Shown here: positions 1 through 8,857 of the stretch, one piece after another
Numbering within the stretch: position 1 is the first letter of the stretch
Layout: every line of letters starts with the position of its first letter
Source of the DNA: CBFDBF01 sp050287965
Lineage (GTDB): Bacteria > Pseudomonadota > Gammaproteobacteria > Chromatiales > Chromatiaceae
Assembly (NCBI GenBank): GCA_050287965.1
Contig: JBNKCX010000005.1
Span: 1-64,000 of the forward strand
Reading direction: 5' to 3'
Length of the DNA: 64,000 nt
Notes under the pieces: generated by a model
Database searches by the model: none
The model's input: the letters and a program-made list of their open reading frames with translations, nothing else
What the model was told of the DNA's origin: nothing
Position numbers and translations under genes: made by a program

Positions 1-402
1 CCGGCTGAAGAGACCGTGGAACAGCCGGTCCCGACCCCGGCCGAAGGCGCGGTGGAACAACCCGCGCCGGCTGCTGCGGAGGAGGCGGAGGCTGCTCCGG
101 CACCGGCTAAGGAGACCGTGGAACAGCCCGTCCCGACCCCGGCCGAAGGCGCGGCGGAACAACCGGCACCGGCTGCTGCGGAGGAGGCGGAGGCTGCTCC
201 GGCACCGGCTGAGGAGACCGCAGAACAGCCCGTCCCGACCCCGGCCGAAGGCGCGGCGGAACAACCCGCTCCGGCCGAAGAGGCCGCGGAACAACAACTT
301 GCCCCGGCTGCTGGTGAAGGGGCGGTAGAAGAAACCGTTCCGGCCCCCATGGAGGAGGCAACAGAACCTGCCCCTGCCGAGGAGCCTGCTCCGCAGGAGT
401 GA
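1..402 (+). CDS. C-terminal part of a Pro/Ala/Glu-rich repeat protein (5' end outside window)
   Basis: The reading frame is open from the first base, so only the C-terminal 133 residues are visible. They consist almost entirely of Pro, Ala, Glu, Val and Gln in a 34-residue repeat (EQPVPTPAEG-type blocks alternating with AAAEEAEAAPAPA-type blocks), ending in PAEEPAPQE. There is no recognisable domain, and the segment is probably an extended, acidic, disordered tail. Such tails occur on envelope-spanning and on polymer-binding proteins, so the function cannot be assigned without the upstream part. A hairpin terminator follows directly. Confidence 0.7.
   Translation, partial: PAEETVEQPVPTPAEGAVEQPAPAAAEEAEAAPAPAKETVEQPVPTPAEGAAEQPAPAAAEEAEAAPAPAEETAEQPVPTPAEGAAEQPAPAEEAAEQQLAPAAGEGAVEETVPAPMEEATEPAPAEEPAPQE
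7..275 (+). repeat. 102-bp in-frame tandem repeat, about 2.6 copies visible
   Basis: Units start at 7, 109 and 211, exactly 102 bp (34 codons) apart, and are nearly identical at the DNA level; the third copy diverges after about 65 bp. The first copy is cut by the window edge, so the array probably extends upstream. In-frame length and near identity suggest copy-number change by slippage or recombination. Confidence 0.85.
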
Positions 403-419
403 CCCTAACTTTCCGGGGA

Positions 420-442
420 ACGGCGGGCTGTGCCCGCCGTTT
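420..442. terminator. Hairpin between convergent genes
   Basis: A 9-bp perfect stem (420-428 with 432-440) has a 3-base loop and is followed by TTT on the plus strand. It lies 18 bp after the stop of the repeat protein and 20 bp from the end of the convergent sulP gene, so it probably ends the plus-strand transcript and may act in both directions. Confidence 0.65.
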
Positions 443-461
443 CGCCGGTCGGCTTTCGTTC

Positions 462-2138
462 TCAGCCGGTAATGTTTTCGGTCTGTCTTTCCTTCAGCAG
501 CCGCAGGCCGAAATGGAGGGCATCCAACCGTTCGTTTACCAGATTTTCTTGCGGTACCTGGGCGGTTACGCCTAGTTTCTCCATCATGTCACAGACCTGT
601 TTGCGGCAACCCACCAGAAATACCTGGCGTCCGCTGGACTGGGCGTCATGCACCATATCGAACAGGGCGCGGGTGGCGGTATAGTCGATCTGTGGCACGT
701 CGGTCAGCTCCAGGATCAGTACATCATATTGATCGAACTGGGCCAGTTGTCGCGCCATACCCTTGGCGGCGCCGAAGCTCATGGGACCGCCCAGGTGGAA
801 CAGCAGGATACGTCCCTGAGCTTCCTTGATGATCTCCGCTTCTTCCTCACTGAGGGGTGTGTTCTCGTCCACCTCGCGGATGGCGCTGATACTCTTCAAC
901 TGCAGGTCCACGGTGCGTTTCATGGATATCATGCCCGCCATGGTCATGCCTACCGCCACGGCAACGATAAGATCGACGAAGACAGTGATGGAGAACACCA
1001 TGGCCATGGTGGTTATGCCCGCCGTGGGTGCGCTACGGAGCCGCTTCAGGTAGTCCCAGTCGATGATATCGGTACCCACCTTGATCAGGATGCCGGACAG
1101 CACGGCATGGGGGATGTTCTTGGCCAATGCGCCTGCCCCCAGGGCGATGGCGAGCAGGACCAGGGCATGGAGGGCGCCGGAGATCGGGGTCTGACCGCCC
1201 GCCTTGATATTGACCACGGTGCGCATAGTGGCGCCGGCACCCGGCAGCCCGCCGAAAAAACCGGCCACGGTATTACCGATACCCTGGCCGATCAATTCCC
1301 GGTCCGAGTTGTGGTAGGTCCGGGTTACGTTGTCCGCCACCAGGGAGGTGAGCAGGGAGTCGATGGAGCCCAGGGCGGCCAGGGTCAGGGCCGACTTGAT
1401 CATCTTCGGAAGCAGGGCCAGTTCAAAGGTGGGGATCTGGAAATCCGGCAGGCCGGTGGGGATGTCCCCCAGGACTGAGGCGCCGCCTTCACTGAGGAAC
1501 AGCACATAGGTCAGGGTTCCCACGGTCAAGGCCACCAGTGGCGAAGGGATCAGTCGATTCAGCCTCGCCGGCAGCAGATAGACGATGGCCAATGCAATTG
1601 CGCCGAGGATGAGGGCGTCGCCCACCATGCTGTCGTATGCCTCGGGCAGGGCCTGGGCGGAGGCCATGGGGCCGGGCTGGGCCGCGAATCCCAGCAACGG
1701 GGGCAGTTGCAGCAAGATAATGATTACCCCGATACCGCTCATGAAACCGGATACCACCGGGTGAGGTACCAGTTCGATAAATTTGCCGATTTTCAGAAAC
1801 CCGAACAGGACCTGGAACAGGCCGCCCATAATCACCACGGTAAAGGCGATGGCGATACCGTGGGCCGGGTCGTCCGGGAAGAGTGCGGTGTACTGGGTGA
1901 TGACGGCCGCCATCACCACCGTCATGGGGCCGGTCGGACCCGAGACCTGGGCCGGTGTTCCACCGAAAATGGCGGCGAAGAAACCCACCAGTATGGCGCC
2001 GTAAAGGCCGGCGATGGGACCGGCCCCGGACGAGACCCCCATCGCCAGGGCAAGGGGCAGCGCCACCACGGCAGCCGTGATACCGCCATAGATATCGCCG
2101 CGTATGTTCTTGAAGTGCAGGCCGTTAACGAAGTTCAC
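462..2138 (-). CDS. SulP-family anion transporter, BicA-like (probable Na+-dependent bicarbonate carrier)
   Basis: 558 aa, GTG start. The N-terminal core carries the SulP signature (GDIYGGITAAVVALPLALA, then GLYGAILVGFFAAIFGGTPAQ, SGPTGPMTVV), followed by about 10-12 hydrophobic segments. Residues from about 440 form a cytoplasmic STAS domain (GRILLFHLGGPMSFGAAKGM ... LELTDVPQIDYTATRAL). The motifs TRTYHNSDRELIGQG, GGLPGAGATMRTVVNI and VGTDIIDWDYLKR resemble those I know from cyanobacterial BicA, a low-affinity, high-flux Na+/HCO3- symporter of about 566 aa. SulP members also move sulfate and other anions, so the substrate is inferred. The downstream position of two Na+/H+ antiporter genes on the same strand fits a sodium-coupled carrier. 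Confidence 0.85.
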   Translation of the reverse strand: MNFVNGLHFKNIRGDIYGGITAAVVALPLALAMGVSSGAGPIAGLYGAILVGFFAAIFGGTPAQVSGPTGPMTVVMAAVITQYTALFPDDPAHGIAIAFTVVIMGGLFQVLFGFLKIGKFIELVPHPVVSGFMSGIGVIIILLQLPPLLGFAAQPGPMASAQALPEAYDSMVGDALILGAIALAIVYLLPARLNRLIPSPLVALTVGTLTYVLFLSEGGASVLGDIPTGLPDFQIPTFELALLPKMIKSALTLAALGSIDSLLTSLVADNVTRTYHNSDRELIGQGIGNTVAGFFGGLPGAGATMRTVVNIKAGGQTPISGALHALVLLAIALGAGALAKNIPHAVLSGILIKVGTDIIDWDYLKRLRSAPTAGITTMAMVFSITVFVDLIVAVAVGMTMAGMISMKRTVDLQLKSISAIREVDENTPLSEEEAEIIKEAQGRILLFHLGGPMSFGAAKGMARQLAQFDQYDVLILELTDVPQIDYTATRALFDMVHDAQSSGRQVFLVGCRKQVCDMMEKLGVTAQVPQENLVNERLDALHFGLRLLKERQTENITG

Positions 2139-2247
2139 GGAAGTACAGAAGCTCCAGGTCGGAAAAAACGGAGCATTCTAGCAACAATTCCTAAGACTTT
2201 GGAGTAAACGATTGTCGGTGAGCCGGGGTGATCGCTGATACCCTGCG

Positions 2248-3711
2248 CTAGAGGGTGCTCTGGTGCAGCAGCAGATGAACCCCGATGCCGCAGGCATATC
2301 CGATCAGCACCAGAGGGGTCCAGCGCAGGTGGTAAAAGAAGGTGTAGTGGTTTCGGGCCTCGCCCATCAGCGCTATCCCGGCGACGGAACCGATGGAGAG
2401 CAGGGAACCCCCGACACCGGTGCTGAAGGTGGCAAGAAGCCACTGGGCATGGGACATCTCCGGAGACATGCCCAGCACTCCGTACATGATGGGGACGTTC
2501 TCTAGAGCTCCGGACAGAAGCCCCAAAGCGATGTTGGCATAGGTGGCGCCCCATTCGCCATAAAACACGTCGGAGGCGAGGGCGAGATAGCCGAGATAGG
2601 CCAGACCGCCTACTGACAGGGCTACGCCATATATGAAAAACAGCGTATCCCATTCCGAGCGGGCGATACGGGCAAAAATGTCAAAGGGATTTTTCCCCTC
2701 CAGCGGTACGATTCCACCCATCTGTTCTTCGTCGATGGAGACCGGTTCCGATTTGCCGTGGGTCTTTTTCAGGTAATAACCGAAGAACTGCAGATAGGCC
2801 AGGCCGGTCAGCATACCTACTACTGCGGGTAGATCGAACATCCCCCGAAACAGGATCGCTGAGACGATAGTGGCGAAGAACAGCAGTATCACCCGTTTGG
2901 CGCCCCGACGGGGTGTCGCTCTACAGGAGTCGGCTTTCGGTGCTCGCGCCGGAACAGCGAAATGCATCCCGGTGGCGGGTATCAGATAGGCCGCAAGGGC
3001 AGAAGGGAAGAGCTGAAAAAACGACCAGAAATCCAGCATCCGGTCGGTAGGATGGATCGGTGCCTGCCACACCATGAGGGTGGTGATATCTCCGAACGGG
3101 CTGAATGTCCCGCCTGCATTGCATGCCAGAACGATATTGGTGCAGCCCAGGGCGATAAAGCGGCTGTTTTTGCCCGCGATGGCCATTATCGTCGCTCCGG
3201 CCAGCAGCGCCACCGCGAGGTTGCCTAGCAACGGAGCGAGAAAAAAGCTGGCCAGACCCGAGATCCAGAATAGTTTGCGGTAACTGTATCCCCTGGTCAT
3301 TATCCATCGGCGCAGGGTGTTGAATACCTGGCGCTCACTCATGGCGTTGATATAGGTCATCACCACCAGCATCACCAGCATCAGCTCCACGTACTGCAGA
3401 AGATTCTGGCGGACCGCCTGTTCCGCGTTCTGGATCTCCGGCAGCACGTGGCTGGACCAGCCGATGAGCCCCCAGATTATGCCGGCGGAGAGGATCACCG
3501 GCTTGGATTTGCGCAGGTGGGTGAACTCTTCCAAAATGGCGACCAGCAGGGCGCAGAGGAAGACCGCCAGGCTTAATTGCCCGATCCAGTGTTCGGTGAA
3601 GTCGTAGTTGCTTCCAGTTAATAGGCTGGCCGATACTCCGGCCGGCAGAACAGCCAGGGCGGTGAAAGTTAAAACGGTTTTAGTCTGTTTAACCATCGAT
3701 CGCCAGCCCAT
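2248..3711 (-). CDS. nhaD: NhaD-type Na+/H+ antiporter, copy 1
   Basis: 487 aa inner-membrane protein of the NhaD branch of the ion transporter superfamily, which exports Na+ (or Li+) in exchange for protons. About 12 hydrophobic segments are visible. Motifs shared with the neighbouring copy include EEFTHLRKSKPVIL, FSPFGDITTLMVWQ, GMLTGLAYLQFFGYYLKKT and GVGGSLLSIGS. The ATG at 3711 has no clear ribosome site; a second ATG five codons in is possible. The gene lies 64 bp downstream of the second nhaD and 109 bp upstream of sulP, all on one strand, so co-transcription is likely. Compared with copy 2 it has a divergent N-terminus and lacks a clear signal-peptide cleavage site. Confidence 0.92.
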   Translation of the reverse strand: MGWRSMVKQTKTVLTFTALAVLPAGVSASLLTGSNYDFTEHWIGQLSLAVFLCALLVAILEEFTHLRKSKPVILSAGIIWGLIGWSSHVLPEIQNAEQAVRQNLLQYVELMLVMLVVMTYINAMSERQVFNTLRRWIMTRGYSYRKLFWISGLASFFLAPLLGNLAVALLAGATIMAIAGKNSRFIALGCTNIVLACNAGGTFSPFGDITTLMVWQAPIHPTDRMLDFWSFFQLFPSALAAYLIPATGMHFAVPARAPKADSCRATPRRGAKRVILLFFATIVSAILFRGMFDLPAVVGMLTGLAYLQFFGYYLKKTHGKSEPVSIDEEQMGGIVPLEGKNPFDIFARIARSEWDTLFFIYGVALSVGGLAYLGYLALASDVFYGEWGATYANIALGLLSGALENVPIMYGVLGMSPEMSHAQWLLATFSTGVGGSLLSIGSVAGIALMGEARNHYTFFYHLRWTPLVLIGYACGIGVHLLLHQSTL

Positions 3712-3729
3712 TAAGGATGTCGGTGTGAA

Positions 3730-3760
3730 GCGCGGCCGAACCGAAGAGGTTCGGCCGCGC
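3730..3760 (-). other. Intercistronic hairpin between the two nhaD genes
   Basis: A perfect 13-bp GC-rich stem (3730-3742 with 3748-3760) has a GAAGA loop in the 64-bp gap. No T-run follows on the minus strand, so it is more likely an mRNA-processing/stability hairpin or a partial attenuator than a standard terminator. It could let the two antiporters be expressed at different levels. Confidence 0.6.
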
Positions 3761-3775
3761 CATTGCGCTAAGTGG

Positions 3776-5227
3776 TTACATAAGCTCGGCGTTTATCCAC
3801 ATATGGACGGCGATCGACACCGCGTATCCCAAGGCGATCACCGGGGTCCATTTAAGGTGGCCGAAGAAGGTGTATTTGCCTCGCGCCTGCCCCATCAGGG
3901 CCACGCCTGCAGCCGAGCCGATGGAAAGCAGGGAGCCGCCGACACCGGCTGTGAGAGTCACCAGCAGCCACTGGCCCATGGACATGTCCGGCATCATGGT
4001 AAGTACGGCGAACATCACCGGGATGTTGTCCACAATAGCGGAGAGAACGCCCACAACCACATTGGCGTTGGTGGCACCCCAATTCACGTACATAACCTCG
4101 GAAGCCACGGCGAGATAACCGATGAAACCGAGACCGCCTACACAGAGTACGACGCCGTAGAAAAACAGCAGTGTGTCCCACTCCGCCCGGGCCAGACGAT
4201 GGAATACGTCGAAGGAGAGGGGTGTCCCCATTTGTCCGTCATGGTCTAACTCAACTTTGTCGGCGGATGAGAGTTGGGGATGTTCCCGCCGATAGGTCTT
4301 CTTGAGGAAATAACCGAAAAACTGCAGGTAGGCCAGGCCGGTCAGCATGCCGATCACCGGCGGCATATGCAGAAAGTGGTGGAAGCTGACCGCCGTGGCG
4401 ATGGTGAGCAGAAACAGGGCGATAATCCGCCGGGCGCCCCGTTTCATGCTGATCGCTTCACCGTCGCCGGAAGGTTGTTCGTTCGGAACGGCGAAGTGCA
4501 TGATCGCCGCGGGCACCAGCCAATTGACCAGAGCAGGAAGAAAGAGAGAGAAAAAGCTCCAGAAGTCCACCATGCCCTGGGGAGTCTGCACGCTTTTCTG
4601 CCATACCATGAGGGTAGTGATATCCCCGAAGGGGCTGAAGGCGCCGCCGGCGTTAGCGGCGACCACGATATTGATACAGGCCAGCAGCACGAACTTGGTG
4701 TTTTCACCCCCGACCGCCAGGACCACGGCGCACATCAGCAGGGCGGTGGTCAGATTATCGGCCACCGGAGAGATGAAAAAGGAGAGAACGCCGGTGATCC
4801 AGAACAGCTTGCGGAAGCCGAAGCCCATCTTTACCAGCCAGGAGCGCAGGTTCTCAAACACGTTGCGTTCATCCATGGCGTTGATATAGGTCATGGCCAC
4901 CAGCAGGAACAGCATCAGCTCGGCGTATTCCAGAAGGTTGTGTTTTACCGCCTCTTCCGCCGCATCCGCCGCGAATCCTTCCATGCCGGAAATGACCCAG
5001 GCAATCAGGGCCCAGATGATACCCGCCGCCAGGATCACCGGTTTTGATTTCCGCAGATGGGTAAATTCCTCCGCCATGACAAGGGCATATGCCAGGGCAA
5101 AGATGACCAGAGCGGTGATTCCAACCCAGTGGTCGGTCAGCGCGGGGCGGACCCCGTCAGCGGCGGCCAGCGCCGTGCCGGGAATCAATGCGAAAACCGA
5201 TAACATAAGAAAAAACAGTCTATTCAC
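3776..5227 (-). CDS. nhaD: NhaD-type Na+/H+ antiporter, copy 2
   Basis: 483 aa, GTG start with GGGGAG about 10 bases upstream. The first 22 residues (MNRLFFLMLSVFALIPGTALA) look like a cleavable signal peptide or signal anchor, as often seen in NhaD. The conserved antiporter core matches the adjacent copy: EEFTHLRKSKPVILAAGIIW, VADNLTTALL, FSPFGDITTLMVWQ and GVGGSLLSIGSAAGVALMGQ. The protein exports Na+ in exchange for H+ at alkaline or saline conditions. It is the first gene of a minus-strand group nhaD-nhaD-sulP. The pair looks like an old tandem duplication because the overall fold is kept while loops and termini differ. Confidence 0.93.
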   Translation of the reverse strand: MNRLFFLMLSVFALIPGTALAAADGVRPALTDHWVGITALVIFALAYALVMAEEFTHLRKSKPVILAAGIIWALIAWVISGMEGFAADAAEEAVKHNLLEYAELMLFLLVAMTYINAMDERNVFENLRSWLVKMGFGFRKLFWITGVLSFFISPVADNLTTALLMCAVVLAVGGENTKFVLLACINIVVAANAGGAFSPFGDITTLMVWQKSVQTPQGMVDFWSFFSLFLPALVNWLVPAAIMHFAVPNEQPSGDGEAISMKRGARRIIALFLLTIATAVSFHHFLHMPPVIGMLTGLAYLQFFGYFLKKTYRREHPQLSSADKVELDHDGQMGTPLSFDVFHRLARAEWDTLLFFYGVVLCVGGLGFIGYLAVASEVMYVNWGATNANVVVGVLSAIVDNIPVMFAVLTMMPDMSMGQWLLVTLTAGVGGSLLSIGSAAGVALMGQARGKYTFFGHLKWTPVIALGYAVSIAVHMWINAELM

Positions 5228-5486
5228 TTAATTTCAGCTCCCCAAAAAACCGAGACCGGTTAACCTTCTCCCTCGGAAATTTCCGATTGATCGGCGCATA
5301 GAATCAATCAGAGATCCCTTGGTTATTGATTTTCACAATGGTTGTATATCTTGAGAAGGGTTCCAGCGCAATACCTTCGTGCGTTCTTCCGATCAGAGGC
5401 TGGCGGAGTTTTCTGCCCCCGGGACCCGGGACGGATGGCGGTTTCTCCTTCAGTATCGCCCCGGCGGCCGGGGGAGGTCGCCTTTT

Positions 5487-6338
5487 CTATTCCTGCTGCC
5501 TGAGGGAAATAGCGAGTTGATAAAGCAGGTTTTTTTTCTCTCCGGAGATCCTGGCCGCCAGGGTGGCGGCCTGTTTTACCGGCAGCTCATCCACAAGGAT
5601 ACGAAGAATGCGCTCCCCCTCGGAAGAGATCCGGCCCTCGGGCCGTTCCCCTGCGCCACCCACCAGCAGCACAAACTCCCCTTTGTGCTGATCAGGATCC
5701 TCGTCGAGGATCCGGCCCAGCTCATCAAGGCTCCTGAAAAGCACGGTTTCGTACAGTTTGGTCAATTCCCGGGCCAGGACGGCGGGGCGTTCCGGGCCGA
5801 AAACTTGTTCCATGTCCCGCAGACTCTCTCTGATACGATGTCCGGATTCATAAAAGACCAGGGTGCGTTTGTCGTCCCGCAACGCCTCAAGCTGCTGCAG
5901 ACGGGCCCTGCGGGTCCGTTCCAGGAAACCCTCGAACAGAAAGCGATCTGTGGGTAGTCCGGAGGCGGAGAGGGCGCTGATGGCGGCGTTGGGACCAGGT
6001 ACCGGGGATACCGTCAGCCCGAGCCGGTGGCACTCGCGCACCAGGGGGTACCCCGGATCGCTGATCAGGGGGGTTCCGGCATCCGATATCAGCGCTACGG
6101 TTTCCCCCTGCTGCAGGCGTTCGACTATCCGGTTTTTCACTTCGCGCTCGTTGTGATCATGCAGCGAGAACAGGGGTGTCGTGATGCCGAAATGGCGCAG
6201 CAGGGGCCGGCTGTGCCGGGTATCCTCCGCGGCGATCAGGTCGACACCCGTTAAAACCTCGACGGCCCTGGGGGACATATCCCCGAGATTGCCGATGGGG
6301 GTGGCCACTATATAAAGTACGCCTTTTGCAATTGACAC
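5487..6338 (-). CDS. rsmI: 16S rRNA (cytidine-1402 2'-O)-methyltransferase RsmI
   Basis: 283 aa, GTG start. It methylates the 2'-O of C1402 in the ribosomal P site, using S-adenosylmethionine. The tetrapyrrole-methylase-like fold is recognisable from LYIVATPIGNLGDMSPRA, AAEDTRHSRPLL, ISDAGTPLISDPGYPLV, PGPNAAISALSASGLPTDRF and FYESGHRI, all family signatures. The C-terminal region ends LLYQLAISLRQQE, as in the family. It is divergent from lpoA, the usual gammaproteobacterial arrangement (E. coli yraL/yraM). A GC-rich hairpin at 5459-5473 downstream may end the transcript, but it lacks a T-run on the gene's strand. The 259 bp between rsmI and nhaD holds no other gene that I can see. Confidence 0.96.
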   Translation of the reverse strand: MSIAKGVLYIVATPIGNLGDMSPRAVEVLTGVDLIAAEDTRHSRPLLRHFGITTPLFSLHDHNEREVKNRIVERLQQGETVALISDAGTPLISDPGYPLVRECHRLGLTVSPVPGPNAAISALSASGLPTDRFLFEGFLERTRRARLQQLEALRDDKRTLVFYESGHRIRESLRDMEQVFGPERPAVLARELTKLYETVLFRSLDELGRILDEDPDQHKGEFVLLVGGAGERPEGRISSEGERILRILVDELPVKQAATLAARISGEKKNLLYQLAISLRQQE

Positions 6339-6382
6339 GATCTACCCCGAAAATGATACTTGTCCGACCCTTGCTAAGACTA

Positions 6383-6412
6383 TTGGAAAACGCTTCAAGG
6401 CGACAGGATTAT
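6383..6412 (+). promoter_or_regulatory. Candidate promoter for lpoA
   Basis: TTGGAA (6383-6388), an 18-bp spacer and GATTAT (6407-6412) lie about 30 bp before the lpoA start, in the 102-bp divergent gap with rsmI. The match is moderate. Confidence 0.35.
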
Positions 6413-6440
6413 TGTCCATCGTGTCCGCCTCAATGACACT

Positions 6441-8363
6441 ATGCAGATATATCGCCTTTTTTCGCTGACTATTATCCTCCTGGCGCTGTTGATCCTTTCG
6501 GGCTGCGTCCCGGCCCCAACCTGGAAGGTCGAGCGTTCCCCCCCGCCGCCGAGTTTAAGCAATAACCCGCGCTTTACGCCCGCCATCGTGCTGGAACAAT
6601 CCGGCGACTATCTGGCTGCGGCGGCCATGTTCGAGCGGCTGGCTGCGGAGTTCGAACCTCCGATGCGGCAGCAGGCTCTGTTGCGGGCGATGGAGGATTA
6701 TCTGGTTGTGGGAGATGCAGAATCCGCTTACCGTCTGCAGTCGGTCATCGGGATCGGCGGGTTCCCGGAGCTCGATTTACGCAAACGGGTGATCTTTGCC
6801 GAGGTCGCGATAAAGCGCAATCACCCCGACGAGGCATTACAGTTTCTGGAGCGAAGCCCGACGGCGGAGGCGTCCCAGGATATCCTTACACGCTTTTATC
6901 GTGCCCGTTCCGATGCCTACAAGCTTACCGGGAATATGCTCGAAAGCGCCCGGGCGCAGACCGAGTTGGATCTTCTGCTGACCGATCCGCAACAGAGGAT
7001 AGAGGTGCAGAAGGAGATAGTGCGTACGCTCTCGACCTATACCGACAGCGCCCTGCAGATCCTGCAACCCAGTCCACCGGGGGTTTTCGGAGGCTGGATG
7101 GAGCTGGCACGCATAATCAAGGTCTACCCGAGCGATCCGCACCTCGGCCAGCAACGCCTGGAGACCTGGCGTGAGCGGTTTTCCAGTCATCCGGCGTTAC
7201 CGGAGTTGTTGGAAGGCTATTTCCAGCGTATATCCACCCTCTATCGCGCCCCTTCCCATGTGGCGGTTCTGCTGCCCCAGAGTGGCCCGTACGCAAATGC
7301 GGGGGAGGCGTTGCGTCGTGGAATGATGGCTGCTTACTACAAAAAGAAAGGAGGGAACCGGCCGGAATTGCGTTTCTACGACAGTTCCAACAGTGATGAG
7401 ATCTGGTCGACCTACCGGAAGGCGGTGGCATCCGGTGCCGATATGGTGATCGGCCCGCTCAGCAAGGACGCCGTCGCGCGCCTGGCTCAGGCCGGGTATC
7501 TCGATACCCCGGTATTGGCGTTGAACCAGATTCCGACCGGTTTTTCCCAGCCGCGAAATCTCTTTCAGTTTGCGCTTTCCCCGGAGGATGAAGCACGCCA
7601 GGTGGCCGAGCGGGCATGGATGGACGGTCATACCACCGCGTTGGCGTTGTACCCGGAGGATGAATGGGGAACCCGGGTATACAACGCCTTTCGCGGCCGC
7701 TGGGAGCAGTTGGGGGGCAGGCTCCTGGAAGCGCATACCTATAAACCTGCTGAGCATGACTTCTCCGAACCTATTCAGGCGGTATTGAATGTGAAGGACA
7801 GTAATGATCGGTACCATGCGCTGCGACGGCTCCTCGGGGTTAAGATGGAGTTCGAGCCGCGTCGGCGTCAGGACGCCGGATTTATCTTTCTCGCGGCGAA
7901 ATCACAGCTGGCGCGCCAGGTTCGTCCGCAATTGCAGTTTTACCATGCGTCTGATCTGCCGGTGTATTCAACTTCGCACGCCTATAGCGGCGTTCCTGAC
8001 CCGACAAGAGATATCGACCTCAACGGGGTGAGATTCCCGGATATTCCCTGGTTGCTGGTTGAAGGGGAAGGGAATCAGTCAGGGGATAACAAATTGCCGA
8101 AAAAACTGGCCGCCTACGGTCGTCTGTTTGCCATGGGTATGGATGCCTACGATGTCTTGCCTCATCTTTCACGTTTGGAAATGGATAGCGGCGAGACCCT
8201 GGACGGAAAGACCGGCATTCTTTATCTGGACAATTCAAAATGCGTCCATCGTCAGTTGATCTGGGCCGAAATGAAAAGAGGTAAGCCGAAGGTGATCGGT
8301 TATACGCCGCGTATGGAGGAGAACCGTGGCAGTTCTTTTTCGGCGCCCTCGTTTCTACGCTGA
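6441..8363 (+). CDS. lpoA: Penicillin-binding protein activator LpoA (LppC family outer-membrane lipoprotein)
   Basis: 640 aa. Residues 5-22 form a lipoprotein signal with lipobox LSGC (lipidated Cys22). Residues about 30-260 look like an alpha-helical TPR-type region (AAMFERLAAEF, EALQFLERSP). From about 275 the sequence is a periplasmic-binding-protein-like domain (HVAVLLPQSGPYANAGEALRRGM ... DMVIGPLSKDAVARLAQ). In E. coli LpoA spans the periplasm from the outer membrane and stimulates the transpeptidase of PBP1a (MrcA). The gene is followed closely by yraN and dolP, the conserved envelope locus. The length is close to the family norm. Confidence 0.93.
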   Translation: MQIYRLFSLTIILLALLILSGCVPAPTWKVERSPPPPSLSNNPRFTPAIVLEQSGDYLAAAAMFERLAAEFEPPMRQQALLRAMEDYLVVGDAESAYRLQSVIGIGGFPELDLRKRVIFAEVAIKRNHPDEALQFLERSPTAEASQDILTRFYRARSDAYKLTGNMLESARAQTELDLLLTDPQQRIEVQKEIVRTLSTYTDSALQILQPSPPGVFGGWMELARIIKVYPSDPHLGQQRLETWRERFSSHPALPELLEGYFQRISTLYRAPSHVAVLLPQSGPYANAGEALRRGMMAAYYKKKGGNRPELRFYDSSNSDEIWSTYRKAVASGADMVIGPLSKDAVARLAQAGYLDTPVLALNQIPTGFSQPRNLFQFALSPEDEARQVAERAWMDGHTTALALYPEDEWGTRVYNAFRGRWEQLGGRLLEAHTYKPAEHDFSEPIQAVLNVKDSNDRYHALRRLLGVKMEFEPRRRQDAGFIFLAAKSQLARQVRPQLQFYHASDLPVYSTSHAYSGVPDPTRDIDLNGVRFPDIPWLLVEGEGNQSGDNKLPKKLAAYGRLFAMGMDAYDVLPHLSRLEMDSGETLDGKTGILYLDNSKCVHRQLIWAEMKRGKPKVIGYTPRMEENRGSSFSAPSFLR

Positions 8364-8414
8364 GAGGGAGTTGCATCCCGGGAGTCCGTGATCTATCAGG
8401 AGGGAGCGAACCCT

Positions 8415-8786
8415 ATGACAAGGAAGTCGGCAAGGGATATTGGTGATCAAGCGGAAACAACAGCACTCGGTTTCCTGGAACGGGAAGGATTGAAGCTCAT
8501 TACCCGCAATTACCGCTGTAGATCCGGGGAGTTGGATCTTGTTATGCGGGACAGGGAGTGTCTGGTGTTCATTGAAGTCCGTTACCGTAGAGATGACCGG
8601 TTTGGAAGCGCCGCTGAGACAGTCACGCCGGTGAAGCGCGAACGCATCATTTCTGCGGCGGCCTGGTATCTCCAGCGGGAAACCGAAGCGGTCGATCTCC
8701 CGTGCCGATTTGACGTGGTCGCGCTTTCAGCCGGAGACGGCGGAAAGATAGAATGGGTTAAAGATGCGTTCCGGGTCGGAACATAA
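8415..8786 (+). CDS. yraN: YraN/UPF0102 family protein (endonuclease-like fold)
   Basis: 123 aa starting at the ATG behind AGGAGG (8398-8403). An in-frame GTG at 8388 would place that ribosome site inside the gene, so the shorter form is preferred. The core GELDLVMRDRECLVFIEVRYR is the family's restriction-endonuclease-like (PD-D/E-XK type) motif: Asp, then Glu-Val-Arg, where Arg replaces the usual Lys, as is common in the family. The N-terminal GDQAETTALGFLEREGL is also typical. Its biochemical role is not established. It sits 51 bp after lpoA in the same direction, matching E. coli yraM-yraN. Confidence 0.9.
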   Translation: MTRKSARDIGDQAETTALGFLEREGLKLITRNYRCRSGELDLVMRDRECLVFIEVRYRRDDRFGSAAETVTPVKRERIISAAAWYLQRETEAVDLPCRFDVVALSAGDGGKIEWVKDAFRVGT

Positions 8787-8857
8787 TCGCATTGTCTGAG
8801 GTCATACTGCCTAACCGACACCGGTCCGGAAATTCGAACAGTTAACGGAGATACGCC

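Noticed and set aside
5228..5486. RNase P RNA (rnpB), which lies near rsmI in some gammaproteobacteria
   Set aside because: The gap is only 259 bp and lacks the conserved RNase P core sequences; nothing on the other side of rsmI either.
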